A stretch of DNA of 12,193 bases from an uncultured Oscillospiraceae bacterium (GTDB taxonomy: Bacteria; Bacillota; Clostridia; Oscillospirales; Acutalibacteraceae). The stretch spans positions 1 to 12,193 of the forward strand of contig CAUDRD010000024.1 in assembly GCA_958451705.1 (NCBI GenBank), in the 5' to 3' direction. The position numbers were made by a program, and so were the translations under genes. Shown piece after piece: positions 6,720 through 12,193 of this stretch; the stretch's first letter is position 1; every line of letters starts with the position of its first letter. The notes beneath the pieces are model-generated. The model worked only from the letters and a program-made list of their open reading frames with translations. It was not told the DNA's origin and ran no database searches.

Positions 6720-6802
6720 AGTCTCAGCTATTATATCTGAAATGTGCAGCTATTGCGTTTTATATGCAATAGCTGTAATTTAGATATTTTAATTTTAAGA
6801 CT
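6720..6802 (+). terminator. Nested inverted repeat after ppa, probable terminator/attenuator
   Basis: The core is a perfect 10-bp stem, CAGCTATTGC (6747-6756) with GCAATAGCTG (6766-6775), and a 9-nt loop. Outside it TATCTGAAAT (6734-6743) can pair with ATTTAGATA (6778-6786) through one bulge, and AGTCT (6720-6724) is matched by AGACT (6798-6802). The downstream side is T-rich but has no solid T-run. It lies between ppa and the GH95 gene and ends 20 bases before the GH95 start, so it could be a leaky terminator controlling read-through. Confidence 0.5.
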
Positions 6803-6805
6803 CAG

Positions 6806-6813
6806 AAGGAAGG
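6806..6813 (+). promoter_or_regulatory. Ribosome binding site deciding the TTG start of the GH95 gene
   Basis: AAGGAAGG lies 8 bases before TTG (6822-6824). The only ATG further upstream in frame (6744) lies within the ppa terminator hairpin and has no ribosome binding site. Confidence 0.65.
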
Positions 6814-6821
6814 CGGACAGG

Positions 6822-9347
6822 TTGCTGTTAGACAAGACAGATACATATAAGGTTTTTTCAAATAAATACACTCAGGTAGAGGCAAAGGGCCAGAGAAAAA
6901 AGAAGGTCAGGCTTTGGCGTGACGGATTTATGACGGGTAACGGTGAAAACGGCGTTATAAACGCAGGCTCACCCTATGACGATACTCTTATTTATCAGAA
7001 TATAAATTTTATAATGCCCTGCGACACCATTCGTGATTCGGTGGATATATCTTACCGTCTGCCAGAGGCGAGGCAGACTATTATAAAAGGTCAGTCGTAT
7101 ATGACGGAGGATGGCAGATGGTATACTAATTATTGTTTTCATCCCGGCGGTCAGCTCAGACTCCGGCAAAAAAAGTTTAGATGCTCCGATTATGTTCGCT
7201 GGTGCGATTATGAAACAGGCGAAGCCGTCGTAAAATACAGGGACAAAAACGGCGTTTGGGAAAGACGTACCTTTACCTCCCGTACCGATAACGTTACGGT
7301 GACAAAGATAGGGGCTTCCTCAGAGGGAAGCAAGGTAAATCTTACTATATCCTTTGACGATATATCGAAGATGTATAAAAACCGTGAAGCCGGTCAAGAG
7401 GAGCTTTTAGAGTATAAAAAGCTTGTTGACGGCGACGGAGAGTATATTGCCGAAATAGCCCATTATCCAAGCTATGAAGGCTCTGAGCTTAAAGAGGCCG
7501 GTTATGCCACTTTGGTAATGATAATATCCGAGGGCGGAAAAAAGGAAAAAATCCTCCTTAAAGACAGTGATGAAAAAATTAACCTGGGACAAGAGAAAAA
7601 TCCCGCAGTCAGAATTTCCGATGCAGATACAGTGTATCTTATAGCTGTTTCGGACAGAGATATAAACATGGGCTCTTTTTCGGATTTTGAAAAAACTCAG
7701 AACTATCCGTTAATTGAAAAACTGCTTTCAAGATGCAAAGAGGTTCAGAAAAAATATACTGATGAGGTATTCAGCTATGAAGAAGCACTTAAACCCAGTG
7801 CTTTGGAGCAAAGCGCTCTTTTTAACGCCGTAAGCTTTAAGTTAGGTGATAAATCCTTTAGTGAGCTGTCTAATGAAAGGGTAATATCTCTCCAGAGAAA
7901 GAGCAAAACTCTTGATTATGCAATGGTTGAAAGAGCCTATAATACCGGCAGATATGCCATGATATGCTGCAGCGGACATGATTCCATAAGCCGCCTTTAC
8001 GGTATATGGACAGGGGAGTGGGCGCCCAGGTGGAACGGAAGCTACACAATGGACGCAAATGTCAATGTGCAGTCCTCGGCCATGAACAGTGCCAACTGCA
8101 TTTCTTACGGTGAAAGCTACATACGTTTTGTTTTAAAGCAGATTGACCACTGGAAGATAAATGCAATGCGCTGCTACGGCTTTAAAAACGCCATTCTCGC
8201 CCCTGTAAACACCGACGGCACAAATGCTCTGATAGTGGAATACAATAGCGTTTATCCGTTTGAATACTGGAACCATGGAACAGCCTGGATGCTTCAGCCC
8301 ATATACGAGTTTTATCAGACCTACGGCAACAGAACAATAGCTACAGCTCAGGGAGAAAAGAGGCTTTTAGAGGATATTCTTCAGCCGCTGCTTCAGCTCA
8401 GTGTTAACTTTTGGGTTCAGATGCTAACCCCTGAGTATTATACGGATTCAAAGGGCGGCATCCATTACGAAAAGGATAAGAGCGTCTTAAACGACGGCGA
8501 ATATTACTGCATAGTTCCGGGACACTCTCCGGAAAATATGCCTAAAAACCTCACCTGTGCAAGAGCAGCTAACTGTGCGGCGGATATAAGCGCAGCGAGA
8601 AAATGCTTTGAAATGCTTATATCCGTGGAAAAAGACCTTGACGATGAACGCTATAAGGACGATATTGAGGTCTGGAAACAGTTTACCAAAAAGCTACCAC
8701 CTTATCTTTATGATGAAACAGGGGCGATTAAAGAGTGGGCTGCCTATTGTTTTGAAGAGAACAATAAGCACCGCCATATAAGCCACCTTTACTGTGCATG
8801 GCCCTCCAATGAAACCCAAAGTGACCAAAAGCTTGCAAAGGCTTGCCTTCAGGCTCTTGAGAACAGAAATAATGCCGGCAAGAAAAGCGAAGAAACTCAA
8901 ACTCACGGCTGGCTTCATAAGGGTTTGGTAGCTGCAAGGTTAAAGGATAGCGAACAAATTGAGAAATGTCTCAAGGTGCTCCTTACAACAAAGGTTTACT
9001 ATAATTCAATGCTTACGGACCACAACACAAACCGCGGCTCAGACTGCTTCTGCACCGATACCTCTCTCGGAATTTTAGGTGTTATAGACGAAATGCTGAT
9101 GTATTCCGATACGGGAGTTATTGAAGTTCTTCCGGCCCTTGTAAAGGATTTAAAAGAGGGCAGCGTAAAGGGACTTATGGCAAACACTCAGGCGCAGGTT
9201 TCCGTTCAGTGGCAGGATAAGGCAGTTAAGGTAAGCGTTACGAGCAATAAGGAACAGACGATAAAAATTTCCTGTGCCGGACAGCAAAGCCATGAAGAGA
9301 CCTTTAAAAAGGGAGAAACGAAAAGTTTTAACTTTACTTTAAGTTAA
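6822..9347 (+). CDS. Glycoside hydrolase family 95-type enzyme (alpha-L-fucosidase / alpha-L-galactosidase family)
   Basis: An 841-aa protein related to GH95 enzymes, which cleave alpha-L-fucosyl (some alpha-L-galactosyl) ends by inversion. The order of conserved parts fits. An N-terminal beta domain shows WRDGFMTGNGENG (32-44) and a LPEARQTIIKGQ element. An (alpha/alpha)6 barrel carries WNGSYTMDANVNVQ, SPEN, HRHISHLY (650-657), HGWLHKGL and TDTSLG. A C-terminal SVKGLMA beta domain ends the protein. Residues that align by motif with the catalytic set of Bifidobacterium AfcA (Asn, Asn, Glu, Asp) are N413, N415, E571 and D746, in similar spacing, so activity is plausible. It is divergent: the usual HPPFQIDGNFG stretch is replaced by a Cys-containing one. 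The start is the TTG at 6822 with AAGGAAGG before it. No signal peptide or anchor is seen, so it should act on imported oligosaccharides in the cytoplasm, yet no transporter or fucose genes adjoin. No promoter of its own is evident; it ends at a terminator (9360). Confidence 0.8.
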   Translation: MLLDKTDTYKVFSNKYTQVEAKGQRKKKVRLWRDGFMTGNGENGVINAGSPYDDTLIYQNINFIMPCDTIRDSVDISYRLPEARQTIIKGQSYMTEDGRWYTNYCFHPGGQLRLRQKKFRCSDYVRWCDYETGEAVVKYRDKNGVWERRTFTSRTDNVTVTKIGASSEGSKVNLTISFDDISKMYKNREAGQEELLEYKKLVDGDGEYIAEIAHYPSYEGSELKEAGYATLVMIISEGGKKEKILLKDSDEKINLGQEKNPAVRISDADTVYLIAVSDRDINMGSFSDFEKTQNYPLIEKLLSRCKEVQKKYTDEVFSYEEALKPSALEQSALFNAVSFKLGDKSFSELSNERVISLQRKSKTLDYAMVERAYNTGRYAMICCSGHDSISRLYGIWTGEWAPRWNGSYTMDANVNVQSSAMNSANCISYGESYIRFVLKQIDHWKINAMRCYGFKNAILAPVNTDGTNALIVEYNSVYPFEYWNHGTAWMLQPIYEFYQTYGNRTIATAQGEKRLLEDILQPLLQLSVNFWVQMLTPEYYTDSKGGIHYEKDKSVLNDGEYYCIVPGHSPENMPKNLTCARAANCAADISAARKCFEMLISVEKDLDDERYKDDIEVWKQFTKKLPPYLYDETGAIKEWAAYCFEENNKHRHISHLYCAWPSNETQSDQKLAKACLQALENRNNAGKKSEETQTHGWLHKGLVAARLKDSEQIEKCLKVLLTTKVYYNSMLTDHNTNRGSDCFCTDTSLGILGVIDEMLMYSDTGVIEVLPALVKDLKEGSVKGLMANTQAQVSVQWQDKAVKVSVTSNKEQTIKISCAGQQSHEETFKKGETKSFNFTLS

Positions 9348-9359
9348 TATAAAAATTAA

Positions 9360-9398
9360 AATCACCTGAAGCTTTTGCCTCGGGTGATTACTTTTTAA
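9360..9398. terminator. Bidirectional terminator between convergent GH95 and GNAT genes
   Basis: A 13-position stem (9360-9372 with 9377-9389, one A-C mismatch and one G-U) closes on a TTTT loop. On the plus strand it is followed by ACTTTTT. On the minus strand it is followed by TTTTAATTTTTAT. The gene on each side ends within about 20 bases, so one hairpin serves both. Confidence 0.85.
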
Positions 9399-9407
9399 GA
9401 TGTAAAA

Positions 9408-9833
9408 TTAAAGATAAGAAATCATATCAATATGGGGGATGTGCTCGTCCATATATTCCTCGCCTGTTGTTTTGAATCCGAATTTTTCGTAAAAGCCTAC
9501 TGCATAAGTCTGTGCCCCGATATGCAGCTCCTTTGCGCCCATTTTCTTTGCTTTTTCGATAATCAGGGTGAGGAGCTTTGCGCCGATATTTTTGCCACGG
9601 TATTCTTTTAACACCGCTATTCTTCCGGGCTTAAAAACTCCTTCGCTGAGTTTAAGAAGCCTTGCCGTTGCAATAGCCTTTTCGTTATCAGTCAGCACAA
9701 GATGCCAGCAGTTTTTATCGGCTTCGTCAAACTCCAGCTCTATAGGATATTTCTGTTCCTTTACGAAAACTTCTTCTCTTATTTCCCTTGAAAGGGGATA
9801 ATCCTCTCCCGGAGCGTACCAAACAGTGTTCAA
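9408..9833 (-). CDS. GNAT family N-acetyltransferase, ElaA/YjcF-like
   Basis: A 141-aa single-domain acetyl-CoA-dependent acetyltransferase; the acceptor is unknown. It shows REEVFVKEQ (19-27), EFDEADK (34-40) with a following HLVL strand, and GRIAVLKEYRGKNIGAKLL (70-88). The last contains the acetyl-CoA loop (R/Q-x-x-G-x-G/A as YRGKNIGAK, 78-86). A GFYEKFGF segment near the C-terminus completes the fold. This matches the ElaA/YjcF subgroup in order and size. The frame stays open to an ATG at 9995, but those 54 extra residues have no family match. The TTG at 9833 follows GGGAGG at the right spacing, so it is taken as the start. It is monocistronic, convergent with GH95 and divergent from the aminotransferase gene. 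Confidence 0.87.
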   Translation of the reverse strand: MNTVWYAPGEDYPLSREIREEVFVKEQKYPIELEFDEADKNCWHLVLTDNEKAIATARLLKLSEGVFKPGRIAVLKEYRGKNIGAKLLTLIIEKAKKMGAKELHIGAQTYAVGFYEKFGFKTTGEEYMDEHIPHIDMISYL

Positions 9834-9840
9834 AAAAATT

Positions 9841-9846
9841 CCTCCC
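9841..9846 (-). promoter_or_regulatory. Ribosome binding site deciding the TTG start of the ElaA-like GNAT gene
   Basis: The plus-strand CCTCCC reads GGGAGG on the minus strand, 7 bases before TTG (9833-9831). No other in-frame start nearby has such a site. Confidence 0.75.
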
Positions 9847-9853
9847 AAGCTCC

Positions 9854-9871
9854 ATATTTTACGGAAAATAT
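9854..9871. promoter_or_regulatory. Inverted repeat in the GNAT gene leader, possible operator or hairpin
   Basis: ATATTTT and AAAATAT flank a 4-base ACGG centre as an exact inverted repeat. It sits just upstream of the GNAT ribosome binding site. It overlaps a TAAAAT that could be the gene's -10, with TTGTGT 15 bases further upstream. Either an operator or a leader hairpin is possible; A+T richness makes chance a real alternative. Confidence 0.3.
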
Positions 9872-9942
9872 AGTAACACAAAAACACATTTTGGTAAATG
9901 AGAAAATTTTTAAAAAATGTTATGCAAGCCGTTATTTTTTTC

Positions 9943-9970
9943 TTGCAAAAACCATCTATGGTGATATAAT
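9943..9970 (+). promoter_or_regulatory. Promoter of the branched-chain aminotransferase gene
   Basis: TTGCAA (9943-9948) and a perfect TATAAT (9965-9970) are 16 bp apart, and TGA immediately precedes the -10 (extended -10). The predicted start near 9977 leaves a leader of about 40 nt. That is too short for a T-box or leader-peptide attenuator, so no amino-acid sensing element is visible here. Confidence 0.8.
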
Positions 9971-10017
9971 TAAAAACATAAGCCACATAAGGCATATTTT
10001 TTCAGAGGTGTTCATTT

Positions 10018-11088
10018 ATGCAGGAAATCAAAGTTGAACTTACGAAAAATCCAAAAGAGAAGCCTCAGGATCAAAGCAAACTTGGCTTCGGCAATTATTA
10101 CACAGACCATATGTTCCTTATGAATTATGATGAGGGACAGGGCTGGCATGACCCGAGAATAGTTCCCTATGCTCCTATTCCTCTTGACCCGGCAGCTATG
10201 TGCCTTCACTACGGTCAGGAAGTCTTTGAAGGACTTAAGGCTTACAGAACTGCCGACGGCAGAATTCTTCTTTTCCGTCCCGACCGCAATATGGCAAGAC
10301 TTAACGTTTCTAACGACCGTCTTTGCATTCCTCCCATTGATGAGGAGTTTGCAATCGAGGCAATTAAAAAGCTTGTTCTCGTTGATAAGGATTGGATTCC
10401 TACTGAAGAGGGAACTTCACTTTACATAAGACCCTTTATTTTTGCAGTTGACGCTCATATAGGCGTACATCCTGCTAATCATCTTATTTTTGCAATTATT
10501 CTTTCACCTGTCGGCGCATATTATCCTGAGGGACTCAATCCCGTTAAAATTTATGTTGAGGACGAATATGTCCGTGCCGTTAAGGGCGGAATGGGCTTTA
10601 CAAAGACTGGCGGTAACTACGCTGCTTCTCTTAAAGCTCAGGCAGAGGCTGAAAAGAAAGGTTATACTCAGGTTCTTTGGCTTGACGGCGTTGAGCGCAA
10701 GTACATTGAGGAAGTCGGTACAATGAACGTATTCTTTGTAATCGACGACGAGGTTATCACTCCCGAGCTCAGAGGCAGCATCCTTTCCGGTGTTACTCGT
10801 ATGTCATGCATTGACATTCTCCGTTCATGGGGTATGAAGGTCAGCGAGCGCAGACTTTCAATTCAGGAAGTTGCAAAGGCTGCTGAAGAGGGCAGACTTA
10901 AAGAGGCTTTCGGAAGCGGTACAGCGGCTGTTATCTCTCCCATCGGCGAGCTTCGCTGGGGCGATGATGTAATGGTTATCAACGACGGCAAAATCGGTGA
11001 AATTTCCGCAAAGCTTTATGATAACCTTACCGGAATTCAGTGGGGCAAGCTTCCCGATGAATTTGGCTGGACAGTTGAGGTAAAATAA
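10018..11088 (+). CDS. ilvE: Branched-chain amino acid aminotransferase (PLP fold type IV)
   Basis: A 356-aa PLP enzyme that interconverts Val, Leu and Ile with their 2-oxo acids using glutamate/2-oxoglutarate, the last step of branched-chain synthesis and first of breakdown. It is of the long (eukaryote-like, about 350-aa) BCAT type. Visible landmarks are LHYGQEVFEGLKAYR (63-77), RPDRNMARLN (87-96) and the Schiff-base lysine K196 within FTKTGGNYAAS. Also present are QVLWLDG (218-224), the EEVGTMN loop (231-237), the SILSGVTR phosphate-binding turn (254-261) and GSGTAAVISPIG (299-310). The ATG at 10018 has AGAGGTG 8 bases upstream and a strong promoter at 9943-9970. A strong terminator at 11106-11141 ends it, so it is largely monocistronic and not in an ilv/leu operon within this window. 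Confidence 0.95.
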   Translation: MQEIKVELTKNPKEKPQDQSKLGFGNYYTDHMFLMNYDEGQGWHDPRIVPYAPIPLDPAAMCLHYGQEVFEGLKAYRTADGRILLFRPDRNMARLNVSNDRLCIPPIDEEFAIEAIKKLVLVDKDWIPTEEGTSLYIRPFIFAVDAHIGVHPANHLIFAIILSPVGAYYPEGLNPVKIYVEDEYVRAVKGGMGFTKTGGNYAASLKAQAEAEKKGYTQVLWLDGVERKYIEEVGTMNVFFVIDDEVITPELRGSILSGVTRMSCIDILRSWGMKVSERRLSIQEVAKAAEEGRLKEAFGSGTAAVISPIGELRWGDDVMVINDGKIGEISAKLYDNLTGIQWGKLPDEFGWTVEVK

Positions 11089-11105
11089 TCACAGGGTTTT
11101 TAATT

Positions 11106-11141
11106 AAAATCCCGTATACCAAAAGGTATATGGGATTTTTT
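11106..11141 (+). terminator. Rho-independent terminator after the aminotransferase gene
   Basis: A 15-bp stem (11106-11120 with 11125-11139, one G-U pair) has an AAAA loop and runs into six T (11136-11141). It is textbook in form. The YbaK gene starts only 37 bases later and shows no clear promoter of its own, so some read-through is likely. Confidence 0.93.
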
Positions 11142-11178
11142 AAAGTTGAAAATCAATTCCTGACGAAAGGCTGAGTTT

Positions 11179-11655
11179 ATGGCAGAAGTTAAAACCAACG
11201 CAATGCGTATTTTAGAAAAAAAGAAGATACCCTATAAAATGTACACCTATGAAAACGACGGAAATATTGACGGCGTAAGCGTTGCAAAAAAACTGGGACA
11301 GGATGTTGAGGCCGTATACAAAACCCTTGTAACGGTGGGTAAAAGCGGCGGATACTATGTTTTCGTAATTCCCGTTGAAAAAGAGCTGAGCCTCAAAAAG
11401 GCGGCTAAAGCGGCAGGGGAAAAGTCCGTCGAAATGATACACGTTAAGGACATAAACAAGGTGACAGGGTATATAAGAGGCGGATGTTCGCCGGTGGGTA
11501 TGAAAAAGCTCTATCCTACCTTTATAAGCAACACTGCTTCCGAGCGAGAAACCATAATAGTCAGCGGCGGAAAAATAGGCTTTCAGGTAGAGCTTTCTCC
11601 TAAAGATTTAGTAGAGGCTGTAAACGCCAAATTTGCCGATATTATTATGGATTGA
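11179..11655 (+). CDS. ybaK: Cys-tRNA(Pro)/Cys-tRNA(Cys) deacylase, YbaK/EbsC family
   Basis: A 158-aa single-domain editing protein that hydrolyses tRNA(Pro) mischarged with cysteine in the cytoplasm, acting in trans beside prolyl-tRNA synthetase. Family landmarks are TNAMRILEKKKIPY (6-19) and VYKTLV with K48, matching the essential lysine of E. coli YbaK. GYIRGGCSPVGMKK (97-110) and a final GGKIGFQVELSPKDLV complete the set. The length is normal. The ATG is preceded by GAAAGG at 8 bases. It lies 90 bases after ilvE, separated by a strong terminator, and is followed by its own terminator at 11693. Confidence 0.93.
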   Translation: MAEVKTNAMRILEKKKIPYKMYTYENDGNIDGVSVAKKLGQDVEAVYKTLVTVGKSGGYYVFVIPVEKELSLKKAAKAAGEKSVEMIHVKDINKVTGYIRGGCSPVGMKKLYPTFISNTASERETIIVSGGKIGFQVELSPKDLVEAVNAKFADIIMD

Positions 11656-11692
11656 TGTTTTAACATCTAACAGAAACTGAAAATTCAAGTTG

Positions 11693-11733
11693 CTGTCTGT
11701 TTAAAGGATTAATCTTTAAGCAGGCAGTTTTTT
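11693..11733 (+). terminator. Rho-independent terminator after ybaK
   Basis: A 14-bp stem (11693-11706 with 11714-11727, two G-U pairs) with loop GATTAAT is followed by six T (11728-11733). It isolates the following dehydrogenase gene, which has its own promoter. Confidence 0.93.
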
Positions 11734-11783
11734 AATCTCCACTTTTTTAAAGAGATAAAAGTTAAATATTTCTTCACAGACTA

Positions 11784-11814
11784 TTGACGTAAAGTCAGGT
11801 TTAGGGTGTACAAT
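11784..11814 (+). promoter_or_regulatory. Promoter of the Fe-alcohol dehydrogenase gene with 19-bp spacer, MerR-type
   Basis: TTGACG (11784-11789) and TACAAT (11809-11814) are separated by 19 bp, two more than optimal. The spacer holds an imperfect dyad (C-n-TAAA at 11788-11793 facing TTTA-n-G at 11800-11805) and ends in GGGTG. Long spacers with an inner dyad are the hallmark of promoters activated by MerR-family regulators, including the aldehyde-responsive NmlR/AdhR group that controls alcohol dehydrogenases. No merR gene is in the window. The hexamers and spacer are seen directly; the regulator is inference. Confidence 0.6.
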
Positions 11815-11850
11815 ATAAATGAACCTAAAAACTAAAGGGAGGTTTTCAAA

Positions 11851-12193
11851 ATGAGTTTTAAAATGTATGTACCTACAAAGCTTTTGTTCGGTGTTGGCAG
11901 GCTTAATGATTTAAGCAAAGAAAAAATGCCCGGCAAAAAAGCGATGATTGTTATTTCAAATGGTAAATCAACCCGTGAAAACGGATATCTTGACCGCACT
12001 CAGGAGCAGTTAAAGTTAGCAGGGGCTGAGTTTGCCGTATTCGATAAGGTTGAGCCAAATCCGCTGCATACAACCGTTATGGCAGGCGCAGCTTTCGCAA
12101 GAGAAAACGGCTGTGATTTTATTGTAGCCCTGGGCGGCGGCAGCGTAATGGATGCATCAAAGGCTATGGCTGCAATGGCAACCAATGAAGTCG
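11851..12193 (+). CDS. Iron-containing alcohol dehydrogenase, N-terminal 114 codons (runs off the window)
   Basis: A partial gene with no stop before the window end. Residues 1-114 match the nucleotide-binding domain of the group III Fe-dependent alcohol dehydrogenases, which reduce aldehydes to alcohols (or the reverse) with NAD(P)H. The opening FKMYVPTKLLFGVGRL, the AMIVIS strand and the VEPNP turn are typical. So is GGGSVMDASKAMA near residue 95, the dinucleotide pyrophosphate-binding motif. The metal ligands (Asp and three His) lie in the unseen part. The ATG follows AAAGGGAGG at 8 bases. Substrate (butanol, ethanol, lactaldehyde or other) cannot be decided from this fragment. It is preceded by a terminator and a putative MerR-type promoter, so it begins a new transcription unit. 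Confidence 0.92.
   Translation, partial: MSFKMYVPTKLLFGVGRLNDLSKEKMPGKKAMIVISNGKSTRENGYLDRTQEQLKLAGAEFAVFDKVEPNPLHTTVMAGAAFARENGCDFIVALGGGSVMDASKAMAAMATNEV

Noticed and set aside
11654..11667. Palindrome GATGTTTTAACATC over the ybaK stop codon
   Set aside because: Only 6 pairs around a 2-base centre, overlapping coding sequence and close to a much better terminator; no role can be supported.
11851..12193. Assignment of the Fe-alcohol dehydrogenase as FucO (lactaldehyde reductase) working with the GH95 enzyme in fucose use
   Set aside because: Only the N-terminal third is visible, the genes are 2.5 kb apart in separate transcription units and no other fucose gene is present.
1..12193. A defence, toxin-antitoxin, secretion or biosynthetic gene cluster
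   Set aside because: All gene-sized frames are accounted for by housekeeping enzymes, acetyltransferases, a glycoside hydrolase and one surface protein. The remaining frames are antisense or offset shadows without ribosome binding sites.

Overview
The window looks like an ordinary chromosomal stretch of a low-to-moderate GC Firmicute. A gut-type clostridium of the Oscillospiraceae/Ruminococcaceae kind is my inference. The basis is strong AGGAGG-type ribosome binding sites, sigma-A-like promoters, many intrinsic terminators, occasional TTG starts, a clostridial-type surface protein and a DUF896/DUF1653/pyrophosphatase cluster. No rRNA, tRNA, CRISPR array, insertion sequence, prophage or toxin/defence cluster was found.

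Layout. Bases 1-342 hold the terminator of an unseen upstream gene and an AT-rich leader with a promoter. At 343-3531 (+) lies a secreted, membrane- or wall-anchored surface protein of 1062 aa whose C-terminal stalk is a 30-bp/10-aa tandem repeat (12 exact-length units plus two decayed ones). It ends at a strong hairpin (3572-3612). On the minus strand, 5610 down to 3655 carries a CCA-adding tRNA nucleotidyltransferase followed by a RimJ/RimL-type GNAT acetyltransferase, probably one transcript. Divergent from it, 5749-6716 (+) is a tightly coupled three-gene operon: DUF896 protein, DUF1653 protein and family I inorganic pyrophosphatase. A nested inverted repeat (6720-6802) separates it from a cytoplasmic GH95-type glycoside hydrolase (6822-9347, +, TTG start).

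A bidirectional terminator (9360-9389) sits between GH95 and a convergent ElaA-like GNAT gene (9408-9833, -, TTG start). Then come a branched-chain amino acid aminotransferase with a clear promoter (10018-11088, +), a YbaK-type Cys-tRNA(Pro) deacylase (11179-11655, +) and the first 114 codons of an iron-containing alcohol dehydrogenase (11851 to the window edge). The dehydrogenase promoter has the 19-bp spacer and inner dyad typical of MerR-family control.

Most genes are housekeeping: tRNA 3'-end maturation, tRNA proofreading, pyrophosphate removal and branched-chain amino acid metabolism. The accessory and more interesting parts are the repeat-stalked surface protein, the fucosidase-family enzyme and the possibly stress-regulated alcohol dehydrogenase. 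I did not find convincing evidence of a new multi-gene system. The findings below are local observations graded accordingly.
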